NCBI RefSeq assembly: GCF_018476525.1
Contig: NZ_JAHCST010000014.1
Coordinates: 1-64,000 of the forward strand
Direction of reading: 5' to 3'
Source: Acrocarpospora catenulata
GTDB taxonomy: Bacteria; Actinomycetota; Actinomycetes; Streptosporangiales; Streptosporangiaceae
DNA length: 64,000 bases
Shown here: positions 41,032 through 48,984 of the stretch, piece by piece
How the letters are laid out: the number at the start of each line of letters is the position of its first letter
Position numbering within the stretch: the first letter of the stretch is position 1
The notes under the pieces: model-generated
Seen by the model: the letters and a program-made list of their open reading frames with translations, nothing else
Told to the model about the DNA's origin: nothing
The model's database searches: none
Translations under genes and position numbers: made by a program

Positions 41032-41709
41032 TCAGGACGCCTTGGTGTCCTCAAGCAGGTCGATTCCCCTGAGGATGGAGTCGAGGGACGCGTTGATCAT
41101 TTTTCGGGTCAGTTTCAGGACATGCTCGGTGTCGCGGTCCCGGATGGCGGCGAGCAACTGTTCGTGGTTGGCGAGGGAGTTGGTGAGATGCGCGGCGTTC
41201 TGTACGGCGATGTACCTGAAGCGAAGGGTGCGCCGCCAGAGGCCTTCCACGAGTTCGACCAGCACCTTGTTGGGGCAGGCCCGGTCGATGACGCCGCGGA
41301 ACTCGCCCACCAGTTGCAGGTAGGCGTAGGTGTCCGCCTCGGCGGCCGCGGCCCGCATCTGCCGGAGGACCTCCGCCAGCCGGAGGGTGTCGGCCTCGGT
41401 GATCTGCGGCATGGCCAGCCTGACGCACTCGATCTGGACGAGTTCCCGGCAGGCGTACAGGGCGGCCGCGTCCGTTTTGCTGGGCGGGGCGACCGCGGCC
41501 CCTCGGCGGGGCTCGATGTGCAGCAGCCCGTCGGCCGCGAGTTTCCGGATCGCCTCACGGAGCGGGGACCGGCTGACGCCCAGCCGTTCGCAGAGTTCGA
41601 TCTCGTACAGGCGTTGCCCGGGCCGCAGCTCGCCTCGCACGATCATTTCGACCAGCCGGTCCATCACGGCGGCGTGCAGCAGCGGAACGTTGAGCGCGTT
41701 CGCTCCCAT
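41032..41709 (-). CDS. GntR-family regulator, FCD effector type
   Basis: 225 residues. N-terminal winged helix (IVRGELRPGQRLYEIELCERLGVSRSPLREAIRKLAADGLL) and FCD domain (YACRELVQIECVRLA, ...EFRGVIDRA, NHEQLLAAI with metal-binding His). Such proteins are carboxylate-responsive repressors. It sits at the end of the region-5 cluster, divergent from the quinone-oxidoreductase-like gene, with a partial operator copy in between. It is the best candidate for the factor that binds copies A-D. Confidence 0.92.
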   Translation of the reverse strand: MGANALNVPLLHAAVMDRLVEMIVRGELRPGQRLYEIELCERLGVSRSPLREAIRKLAADGLLHIEPRRGAAVAPPSKTDAAALYACRELVQIECVRLAMPQITEADTLRLAEVLRQMRAAAAEADTYAYLQLVGEFRGVIDRACPNKVLVELVEGLWRRTLRFRYIAVQNAAHLTNSLANHEQLLAAIRDRDTEHVLKLTRKMINASLDSILRGIDLLEDTKAS

Positions 41710-41754
41710 GGGTCGCTCTCCTGTCGAACATCGACGCGTATATGCTTTGATTAT

Positions 41755-41776
41755 TGTATACTGAGTTCAAGATAGT
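41755..41776. promoter_or_regulatory. Operator copy D between the GntR gene and its divergent neighbour
   Basis: TGTATAC (41755-41761) followed by TGAGTTCAAGATAGT (41762-41776). The second part matches copy B at 11 of 15 bases, including TTCAAGATA; the first supplies another TGTAT half-site. TTGATT (41747-41752) with GATAGT (41771-41776) could be the + promoter, which would put transcription start almost at the ATG at 41786. Confidence 0.55.
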
Positions 41777-41785
41777 GGCGGGACG

Positions 41786-42823
41786 ATGGATCGAATTCCC
41801 GATGGCCAGAGCGAAGCGACCGAGCTACGGCTGCGTGCCTACCCGAGGGACACTCTCCATGAGGAAGACTTCGAGTTCCATCGTGCGCCGGTGCCTCGCT
41901 CCCTGGAAGCCGGGGAACTCCTGCTGGCCAACTCATGGCTGTCCCTCGACGCGTCGGCTCGCCTTCGCATGCGCGAGTCGGACTCGCCGTACATGCCGAG
42001 GATCACACTGGGCGCGCCGATCAGTGGTTTCGCCCTGGGGCGCGTCCTGTCGTCGCGCCGCCCGGGCTTCGCCGAGGGCGATCTGGTGCTGCACAGCTCC
42101 GGATGGCGCACGCACGCGGTGATCCGGGCCGACGAGACCGGCTGGCGGGGCCCGCACCGGATCGCCGAGGAGCCGGGCCTGCCCGAGGCCGCCTACCTCA
42201 CCGCTCTGGGTCCCGCCGGGCTGACGGCGTACGTCGGGATGGTCAAACTCCTGGATCCGCGCCCCGGCGAGGTCGTCTACGTCTCCGCCGCCGGAGGCGG
42301 TATCGGCAGCCTCGCGGTGCAACTCGCGAAGTTCGCGGGCGCGCGGGTGGTGGCCAGCGCGGGCAGCGCCGAGAAGCGGGACTTCGTCCTGGGGCTGGGG
42401 GCGGACGTGGCACTCGACAGACGCGCTCCCGACCTGTCCGCGGCGCTCAAGGCCGCGGCTCCCGACGGCATCCACGGATACTTCGACTGCGTGGGAGGAC
42501 CGGAACTCGAAGCGGCGATCGACAACGCCCGGCCCCGCGCCCGCATCGTCATGTGCGGAACGGTGTCGAACTACGACACCCAGTCGGCTTCGGCCCCGCG
42601 CAACCTGTTCGACATCGTCGCCAAGGAACTGTCCGTGCAGGGTTACCTGACCAGGTCCTACGCCGAACTCCTGCCCACCGTCCAGGCGGAGATGGCCAAA
42701 CTGGTCCGCGACGGACGCCTGCGGGATCGGGTCACCATCCTGATGGGCATCGACAGTGTGCCTCGCGCCTTCGTGAGCCTGTTCCGGGGGGAACACATCG
42801 GGAAGCTGTTGATCCAAGTCTGA
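41786..42823 (+). CDS. NADPH-dependent MDR oxidoreductase (CurA/quinone oxidoreductase-like)
   Basis: 345 residues. Zinc-free MDR: YVSAAGGGIGSLAVQLAKFAGARVVASAGSAEK is the NADPH-binding core, GPAGLTAYVGM the substrate-side loop, and GYFDCVGGPELEAAI follows. Members reduce double bonds of enones or 2-alkenals. The N-terminus (RLRAYPRDTLHEEDFEF) is typical for this branch. Single gene under operator copy D, ended by a strong bidirectional terminator. Confidence 0.88.
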   Translation: MDRIPDGQSEATELRLRAYPRDTLHEEDFEFHRAPVPRSLEAGELLLANSWLSLDASARLRMRESDSPYMPRITLGAPISGFALGRVLSSRRPGFAEGDLVLHSSGWRTHAVIRADETGWRGPHRIAEEPGLPEAAYLTALGPAGLTAYVGMVKLLDPRPGEVVYVSAAGGGIGSLAVQLAKFAGARVVASAGSAEKRDFVLGLGADVALDRRAPDLSAALKAAAPDGIHGYFDCVGGPELEAAIDNARPRARIVMCGTVSNYDTQSASAPRNLFDIVAKELSVQGYLTRSYAELLPTVQAEMAKLVRDGRLRDRVTILMGIDSVPRAFVSLFRGEHIGKLLIQV

Positions 42824-42843
42824 ACCAGTCCTTACCCCGGTGC

Positions 42844-42875
42844 GGGCTGTCGCGACCGGTTGCTCGCGACAGCCC
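42844..42875. terminator. Bidirectional terminator between convergent genes
   Basis: Perfect 11-bp stem GGGCTGTCGCG / CGCGACAGCCC with a 10-base loop, 20 bases after the + gene stop and 7 bases from the - gene stop. Confidence 0.8.
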
Positions 42876-42882
42876 GTTCACC

Positions 42883-43524
42883 TCAGGAGCCGGGCAGCGT
42901 CGCCGGGCCGTAACGGGCGGCCGATGCGCCGGTGACGCAGGCCCAGTAGCGGTCGCCGTACGACCAGTGCCACCACTCGGTGGGGTAGTTGACCAGGTCC
43001 ACCGCGATCAGGGCCGCGCTGAGGATGCGGCGTCGCGCGGCGGCCTCGGCGGAGATCTCGGTGCTGGCGGTGTGGCAGGCCTCGGTGTCGGTGTCGTTGA
43101 CCTCGGTGCCCAGCCACAGCTCGGTCCCGTCCGCATCGCACAGGGTCAGGTCGACGGCGGCTCCGGCGACGTGCGGGGCGACCTCGGGCGGCGAGATGTA
43201 GCGGCTGGCGCGTCGGTGGTACCAGTCGTGGTCCTGGCCCGGGTGAGTGACGCGGAGCCGGTCGACGTGGGCGTCGAAGTACCGCGCCTGCAGTTCGATC
43301 GGCCGGAAGCCTTCGACGATCAGGAAATGCAGTCCCGGCGGCAGCAGGGACTGCGCGGTGACCAGACGATCCACGACGCTGACGCGGAGGTGGGCGTAGG
43401 CGGTTCCGGTGTCGGCCATTCGCGAATCCACGCGTAGCGCCTGAACGGTGCGGAGATCAATCAGTACTTCGCCGGACTCCTCGATCGGCATCCGACTGAT
43501 CGCGGGATCGGAGAGCAGGATCAT
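42883..43524 (-). CDS. VanX-type D-Ala-D-Ala dipeptidase (M15 family)
   Basis: 213 residues. Zinc site HVAGAAVD (His-x6-Asp) and the catalytic EWWHW (Glu-x2-His); VEGFRP is the conserved Arg loop. It hydrolyses D-Ala-D-Ala in cell-wall turnover, peptide recycling or, with VanHA, glycopeptide resistance. No vanH, vanA or vanRS is present, so a housekeeping or scavenging role is more likely. No signal peptide, so cytoplasmic. Confidence 0.88.
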   Translation of the reverse strand: MILLSDPAISRMPIEESGEVLIDLRTVQALRVDSRMADTGTAYAHLRVSVVDRLVTAQSLLPPGLHFLIVEGFRPIELQARYFDAHVDRLRVTHPGQDHDWYHRRASRYISPPEVAPHVAGAAVDLTLCDADGTELWLGTEVNDTDTEACHTASTEISAEAAARRRILSAALIAVDLVNYPTEWWHWSYGDRYWACVTGASAARYGPATLPGS

Positions 43525-43648
43525 GCTTGTCCTTTCGGTGGTCGCGCCTGGATAGCCCGGTAGGCCGCCCGGTCAAAGATCGGACGGCCTACCGAGCTGG
43601 TTGGGGGGTGAAGATCATTCACTCCACGAGTGGGAGGAGATGCGCCGG

Positions 43649-45361
43649 CTAGATGGTCTTGGTGCGGATGTGCTCCCAGGTGCCGGGTCCGGAGTCCCAG
43701 ACCATGCCGGGGGTGTTGAAGCCGCCGCTGGTTTTGGCGGTCCAGGTGAACAGTCCGGTGCGGGCGCCGGGGTAGTCGTAGAAGGCGGCGATGTCGGTCA
43801 GGCCGTCGCGGTTGAAGTCGCCGGTGGCGAGTTTGGTGCGGGGCTGTTCCCAGGTGCCGGTGCCGGAGTCCCAGACCATGCCGGGGGCGTTGAAGCCGCC
43901 ACCCGACTTGCCGGACCAGATGAACAGGCCGGTGCGGCCGTTGGAGTAGTCGTAGAAGGCGCCGACGTCGCCGTAGCCGTCGCCGTTGAAGTCGCCGCTG
44001 ACGGCCTTGAGACGGGCCTGTTCCCAGGCACCCGGTCCGGAGTCCCAGACCATGGTCGGGGCATTGAACCCGCCGCTGGTCTTGGCGGTCCAGGTGAACA
44101 GTCCGGTGCGGGCGCCCGGGTAGTCGTAGAAGGCGGCGATGTCGGTCAGGCCGTCGCGGTTGAAGTCGCCGGTGGCCATCTTGGTGCGGGGCTGTTCCCA
44201 GGTGCCGGTGCCGGAGTCCCAGACCATGCCGGGGGCGTTGAAGCCGCCACCCGACTTGCCGGACCAGATGAACAGGCCGGTGCGGCCGTTGGAGTAGTCG
44301 TAGAAGGCGCCGACGTCGCCGTAGCCGTCGCCGTTGAAGTCGCCGCTGACGGCCTTGAGGCGGGCCTGTTCCCAGGCGCCGGGGCCGGAGTCCCAGACCA
44401 TGGTCGGGGCGTTGAACCCGCCGCCCGTCTTGGCGGTCCAGGTGAACAGTGCGGTGCGGGCGCCGGGATAGTCGTAGAAGGCGCCGATGTCGGTCAGGCC
44501 GTCACCGTTGAAATCGCCACTGACCGGCTTGGTGCGTGAATGCTCCCAGGTGCCGGGTCCGGAGTCCCAGAGCATGCTCGGCCAGTTGAACCCGCCACCG
44601 GCCTTGGCCGACCAGACGAACAGGGCGGTACGGCCCCCGCCGTAGTCGTAGAACGCGGCCACATCGTCAAAGCCGTCGCCGTTGTAGTCGGCTGGTATCC
44701 CCGTGCCGTCCGTAGGCGGAGACGACGGTGCGACCGTGTCGTCGACGATGTTCTTGTAGCGGATCGGCCGGTAGTTCTGCATGCTCGACCATGACTCGTC
44801 GCCCTTTTGGCCATGAGAGTTCGCGTTGGGACCCTTGGCCCAGTCGTCCTGCCAGCCGTCGCCGTCGGGGTCGGGCCCGCCGTTGAGGGAGTAGGTCCAC
44901 GCGCCCTGGGTGTGGTCGCTGGAGTTCTTCCACCCGGCGAACAGCTCGATGTGGCCGGACTTGAGGATCGCGTCCCCGGGCAGCAGATCGTGCAGACTGG
45001 CCAGGTACGTCTTCCCGGACCAGCCCTCGAAGTCGGTGGTGCTGTTGCCGCCCTTGCCGGCGTTGGCGGTGATGTGCCAGGCCATGGAGACCAGCCCGGA
45101 ACAGTCGGGACCGTATTTGTTGTCGCCTTCGACGTCGGTGTAAAGCGTGTTCGAGGCCCGCGTGAGGTTGTATCGTACCCCGCGGTCGACCCAGTTCTGG
45201 GCCCGGGCGAGCACCTCGGAGCGGGTGATCGTGCCGTCGGGCGAGGAGGCGGCGTGCGCCGGTATGGCGAGCGCGACCGTGGTCACCGTGACGCCCGCGA
45301 AGCCGAGGGTGGCGGCGAGCATGGAGCCGAGGGCGCCGGAGATCAGGCGGTTCAGTTTCAT
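43649..45361 (-). CDS. Secreted NlpC-like protein with six VCBS/FG-GAP repeats
   Basis: 570 residues. Signal peptide ends near AHA (residue ~37). Residues ~40-200 look like a cell-wall amidase/NlpC-type domain: YGPDCSGLVSMAWH (Cys), then LLPGDAILKSGHIELFAGW (His). The rest is six repeats of 58 residues, each with a calcium-type DxNxDGxxD loop (GDFNGDGYGD and alike) and FYDYxxGRTxLFxW. The repeats form a beta-propeller-like binding surface in related proteins. It acts outside the cell on peptidoglycan or a polymer. The mRNA leader can hide the ribosome site (see hairpin). Confidence 0.85.
   Translation of the reverse strand: MKLNRLISGALGSMLAATLGFAGVTVTTVALAIPAHAASSPDGTITRSEVLARAQNWVDRGVRYNLTRASNTLYTDVEGDNKYGPDCSGLVSMAWHITANAGKGGNSTTDFEGWSGKTYLASLHDLLPGDAILKSGHIELFAGWKNSSDHTQGAWTYSLNGGPDPDGDGWQDDWAKGPNANSHGQKGDESWSSMQNYRPIRYKNIVDDTVAPSSPPTDGTGIPADYNGDGFDDVAAFYDYGGGRTALFVWSAKAGGGFNWPSMLWDSGPGTWEHSRTKPVSGDFNGDGLTDIGAFYDYPGARTALFTWTAKTGGGFNAPTMVWDSGPGAWEQARLKAVSGDFNGDGYGDVGAFYDYSNGRTGLFIWSGKSGGGFNAPGMVWDSGTGTWEQPRTKMATGDFNRDGLTDIAAFYDYPGARTGLFTWTAKTSGGFNAPTMVWDSGPGAWEQARLKAVSGDFNGDGYGDVGAFYDYSNGRTGLFIWSGKSGGGFNAPGMVWDSGTGTWEQPRTKLATGDFNRDGLTDIAAFYDYPGARTGLFTWTAKTSGGFNTPGMVWDSGPGTWEHIRTKTI
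43652..44692. repeat. Six tandem 174-bp coding repeats
   Basis: The units code the 58-residue VCBS modules. Modules 3+4 and 5+6 are nearly identical at DNA level, giving a 348-bp higher-order duplication (for example the text around 43830-44000 recurs around 44180-44350). This argues for recent unequal crossing-over and makes assembly errors possible here. Confidence 0.88.
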
Positions 45362-45365
45362 CCGT

Positions 45366-45410
45366 ACCTTCCGGTGTGGAGAGTGTTGCTTCGTGCTGAC
45401 ACCGGAAGGT
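45366..45410 (-). promoter_or_regulatory. Leader hairpin covering the ribosome site of the NlpC/VCBS gene
   Basis: On the mRNA, ACCTTCCGGTGT and ACACCGGAAGGT (12 bp, perfect, 21-base loop) pair just before the ATG at 45361. The 3' arm contains GGAAGG, the ribosome site, five bases from the ATG. Translation would need the hairpin to open. Confidence 0.6.
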
Positions 45411-45478
45411 TCGAACGGGGTGCTGAAACTTCGTTGAAAATCCGTGGAGGGCGGCTTTCAGCGGATGGCCAAGGGCTT

Positions 45479-48400
45479 TCAGAGCGTGGCCGCACCCCTG
45501 GTGAGCTCGCCGTATTCGCGGGCGCCGTACAGGTGGAAGACCTTGACCGCCCGCTCCCTGAGCACCGCCGCCGTCTCGGCGTCGCCCCGCGCCTCGTGCA
45601 GCAGCGCCAGGTCGCGTTCGGTGCGGGCCCGCCAGAGCGGGGCGTCCATGCCCTCCCACACCTCCATCGCCGCGGTCAGGCAGGCGGCCGCGTCCCTCAG
45701 GTGGCCGTCGGCCAGATGAAGTTCGCCGAGGGTGCGCAGGGTGACCCCCAGCCCCCAGCGGTCACCCATGGCCTGGCAGATCGCCACCACCCCCTCCAGC
45801 GGGCCGAGGGCCACGTCGGTCCGGCCCTGGCGCAGGTGGGCCTTGGCCCAGGCACGGACCGAATAGGCCTCCAGCAGCTTGTCGCCGAGCTGGGCGAAGA
45901 CGGCCCTTGCGGCTTCCGCGGTTTCGATGGCGGGGCCGTACTGGCCGTTGGCGCGGTGGAACAGGCTCATGGTGCGCAGGGTCACCGCCTCGCCGCGGCG
46001 GCTGCCGGTGCGGCGGTAGCCGGCCAGGCACTCCTCCAGGGCGGACCAGGCGGCCGGGTAGTCGCCGCGCTCCAGCCGTACCGAGGCGGCCAGCCGCTGC
46101 GGGTATCCGACGTCCGCGCCGAGCTCCCTGAGCAGCGCACTGGCCTGGTCCAGGAAGTGCAGCGCCTCGACCAGGCGGCCCGCCTCGCGGCAGATCACGC
46201 CCAGTCCGGACAGCACCACCGCCTGGCCATGCGGGTCGCCGAGTCCGCGGAAGGCGCCGAGCGCCTCGTCCAGGACCCGGCGCGCCTCGGGGAAGCGGTC
46301 CTGGTCGTAGCGGAGCTGCCCCAGTTCGGCCAGCATGGTCGCCTCGCCGTGCCGGTCACCGGCGCGGCGGGCCGCGGCCAGCGCGGCCTGGGTGATCCGC
46401 TCCCGGGACTCGAACCTGTTGACGCCCAGGAACGACGGCCCCAGCCGGGCCGAGGCGAACTGGCAGACCAGCTCGTGCAGGCCCAGCGCGGCGGCCCGCT
46501 CCAGGCCGACCACCAGCGCGGGCTGCTCGATGTCGAACCAGTCGTGCGGGGCCGCCAGCACCCGCGCGATCAGCTCGCCCGAGACCGGGGACGCCGCCGT
46601 GGCGGGGCGCGGCCAGCCGATCTCGTCGGACGGAGCGTCGGCGGTCATCTGGTCCGCCAGGGTCAGCCAGCCGCCGAGCACCCGGCCCACGCCCGCCGCC
46701 AGCGCCTCGGCCGGTTCCTCCGCCTCGGCCCGCTCCCGCCCGTAGATGCGTACCAGGTCGTGGACGCGGTAGCGGGGAGTGCCCAGTTCGTCGACCCGGC
46801 TGAAGTCCACCACCTGTGCGTCGACCAGCCGCTCCACCGTGTCTTCCGCCTGCGACTCGGGCATGCCGGTCAGCCAGGCGACGATCCACGGGGCGAATTC
46901 CGGAACCCCCAGATGGCCCAGCCGCCGCAGCGCCTGGCTCGCGTCGGCGTCCAGCCCTCGGTAGCTGAGCTCGAAACCGGCCCGCACCTCCAGGTCGGCG
47001 ATGGCCAGCTCGTCCAGCCGGCGGCGTTCGTCGGTCAGCCGGTCGGCCAGCAGCCGCAGCGGCCAGCGCTGGCGGGTGGCCAGCCGGGCCCCGGCGATCC
47101 GGATCGCCAGCGGCAGCCGGCCGCACAGTTCGACGATCTCCCGGGCCACGGGTTCCTCCGCGGCCACCCGGTCGGCCCCGACGATCCGTACCAGCAGCTC
47201 GACCGCCTCGTCGGGCTCCAGCACGTCCAGGTCGGTACGGCGGACGCCGGCCAGCCCGCCGAGCCGGTTGCGCGAGGTGATCAGCACGGCGCAGCCGCCA
47301 CCGCCCAGCAGCAGCGGGCGCACCTGTCGCTCGTCGGCGGCGTCGTCCAGCAACACCAGCACCCGGCGCCCGGCCAGCAGACGGCGGTAGAGCTCGGCCC
47401 GCTCCGCGGTGGCGGCCGGGATGGCGGACGCCTCAACGCCGAGCGCCTGGAGGAACCGTCCCAGCACCTCACCGGCGTCGGCGGGGGTCTCGCTCATCCC
47501 ACGCAGCTCCGCGTACAGCTGCCCGTCGGGAAAGGCCGCCGCGGCCTGGTGGGCGACGTGCGCGGCCAGCGCGGACTTGCCGCTGCCGCCGCGCCCCGCG
47601 ATGACCTGGATGGTCGAGGCGGGTCCCGCCGTCAGCGCCGTGACCAGGGCGGAGGTCTGGAGAGCGCGGCCGGTGAAGTCCGCGGGCACCAGCGGAAGCT
47701 GGGCCGGTACGGCGACCTGGGGCGTCCGGTCCGACGACTGCGCCAGCAGGGTCTGGTCACCCCGGAGGATCGCCTGATAGAGCGAGGTCAGCTCGGGTCC
47801 CGGGTCCACCCCGAGCTCCTCGACCAGCACCTGGCGTCCTTCCCGGAAGCTGGCCAGGGCGTCGGACTGGCGGCCGAGCCGGTAGAGCGCGGTCATGTAC
47901 TGGCCGCGCAGCCGCTCGTTGGCGGGATGGTGGCCGACCAGCGCGGCCAGTTCGGCCACCAGCTGGCCGTGCCTGCCCAGCGCCAGGTCGGCGGCCACGC
48001 GCTCCTCGGTGGCGGTCAGCCGCAGCTGCTCCAGCCTGGCGGCCTCCCCGGCCAGCAGGGAGCCGTGCAGTCCTCCCAGGGCCGGCCCCCGCCACAGCGC
48101 CAGCGCGCCGCTGAGTAACTCGGAGGTCTCCTGGGGCGTGGCCGCCCGGCGGGCCATGGTCAGCAGTTGGTCGAAGAGGTCCACATCCAGCGACCCGGCA
48201 GGGAGCTGCGCCAGATATCCGGGCGCGCGGGTCTGGATCACATCCGCGACGCCGTGCCGGGCCAGCGTCTGCCGCAACGTCTTGACGTACGTCTGGATCG
48301 CCGCCTTGGCGGTTTCCGGAGGATCGTCCGGCCAGATGATGTCGATCAGCCGGGCGATCGGCACGATGTGCCCGTGCTCCAGCAGCAGCGCCGCCAGCAA

Positions 48401-48481
48401 CGTCTGAGGCTTGGTCCCGCCCAACGGGACCGCCACCCCTCCGGCCATCACCTCAACCGGCCCGAGCAGCCGAAACTCCAC
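45479..48481 (-). CDS. SARP/AfsR-type regulator with BTAD, NB-ARC and TPR domains
   Basis: 1000 residues from GTG at 48481 (MEFRLLGPVEV-type start; AGGGAG five bases upstream; the GTG at 48487 is too close to the ribosome site). Order: OmpR-like winged helix (1-95), BTAD (95-250, LFDQLLTMARRA...LYRLGRQSDALASFREGRQVLVEELGVDPGPEL), NB-ARC NTPase with Walker A GRGGSGKSA (~295), then TPR repeats to the end. Such proteins switch on secondary-metabolite or development genes. No biosynthetic cluster is in the window, so it probably acts at a distance or on nearby exoproteins. Confidence 0.92.
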   Translation of the reverse strand: MEFRLLGPVEVMAGGVAVPLGGTKPQTLLAALLLEHGHIVPIARLIDIIWPDDPPETAKAAIQTYVKTLRQTLARHGVADVIQTRAPGYLAQLPAGSLDVDLFDQLLTMARRAATPQETSELLSGALALWRGPALGGLHGSLLAGEAARLEQLRLTATEERVAADLALGRHGQLVAELAALVGHHPANERLRGQYMTALYRLGRQSDALASFREGRQVLVEELGVDPGPELTSLYQAILRGDQTLLAQSSDRTPQVAVPAQLPLVPADFTGRALQTSALVTALTAGPASTIQVIAGRGGSGKSALAAHVAHQAAAAFPDGQLYAELRGMSETPADAGEVLGRFLQALGVEASAIPAATAERAELYRRLLAGRRVLVLLDDAADERQVRPLLLGGGGCAVLITSRNRLGGLAGVRRTDLDVLEPDEAVELLVRIVGADRVAAEEPVAREIVELCGRLPLAIRIAGARLATRQRWPLRLLADRLTDERRRLDELAIADLEVRAGFELSYRGLDADASQALRRLGHLGVPEFAPWIVAWLTGMPESQAEDTVERLVDAQVVDFSRVDELGTPRYRVHDLVRIYGRERAEAEEPAEALAAGVGRVLGGWLTLADQMTADAPSDEIGWPRPATAASPVSGELIARVLAAPHDWFDIEQPALVVGLERAAALGLHELVCQFASARLGPSFLGVNRFESRERITQAALAAARRAGDRHGEATMLAELGQLRYDQDRFPEARRVLDEALGAFRGLGDPHGQAVVLSGLGVICREAGRLVEALHFLDQASALLRELGADVGYPQRLAASVRLERGDYPAAWSALEECLAGYRRTGSRRGEAVTLRTMSLFHRANGQYGPAIETAEAARAVFAQLGDKLLEAYSVRAWAKAHLRQGRTDVALGPLEGVVAICQAMGDRWGLGVTLRTLGELHLADGHLRDAAACLTAAMEVWEGMDAPLWRARTERDLALLHEARGDAETAAVLRERAVKVFHLYGAREYGELTRGAATL

Positions 48482-48984
48482 CGCCACTCCCTGTCACATC
48501 AGCTGGACGACGGCCCAGCCAGATCCGGCCGCCGTCGGGTCAGTGGTGCAGTTGGTACAGCTGATCATCCCGCACCCCGCTATAGGCGCGGTATATGCCC
48601 TGGAAGAAGCCCCTTTGCGGCTGCGGTGTCCGCTGTCGCTCACAGCTGGTCAATAGAGCTGCTCCGCCCCGATTCGGCGCCCGCCGACGACGAAGAAACG
48701 GATATAACGGACACGCCTGACATGCCGGCCGCGTTGGATCAGGAGCGTGCGCCGCCGGGAAGGTCTGTCCCGGCTCTACCCGGAATCGATCGGCGCGGCC
48801 GCGTACGGCGACCACGGGACCGCCATCCACCCAGTTCAAACTGGATTCGGCAGGCACGATCCACCAGGCCGCACGCGATATCAACATCCACGCCGCGAGC
48901 TACGAAGAGCCTCCCCAGCCGATCCCGTTCACCGAGGAGGAACTCGCCCGCCTCGATCCCGGCTACATCGTCGAAACCGAGACC
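48482..48984. other. Intergenic region and open upstream frame before the STAND-like gene
   Basis: Divergent promoter space up to ~48720. From 48721 the frame of the next gene is open with no ATG, GTG or TTG. From 48841 it reads LDSAGTIHQAARDINIH, a wording that commonly precedes the ATPase domain in actinomycete STAND proteins. A GTG in another frame at 48747 could supply an N-terminus if there were a frameshift near 48830. Confidence 0.4.

Noticed and set aside
42883-43524. Glycopeptide-resistance locus
   Set aside because: A VanX-type dipeptidase alone is not enough; no vanH, vanA or vanRS genes are present.
43601-44539. Long + frame rich in GAGAGVPDHAGG-type repeats
   Set aside because: It is the antisense shadow of the VCBS repeats on the - strand; its repetitiveness comes from that gene and it has no ribosome site.
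44807-48118. 1103-codon open frame on the + strand
   Set aside because: Antisense shadow of the SARP regulator in very GC-rich DNA; its protein text is low-complexity Gly/Arg/Pro/Gln without any known motif, while the - strand shows BTAD, NB-ARC and TPR.
45479-48481. Secondary-metabolite cluster around the SARP regulator
   Set aside because: No polyketide, peptide, terpene or RiPP biosynthetic enzyme is found on either side.
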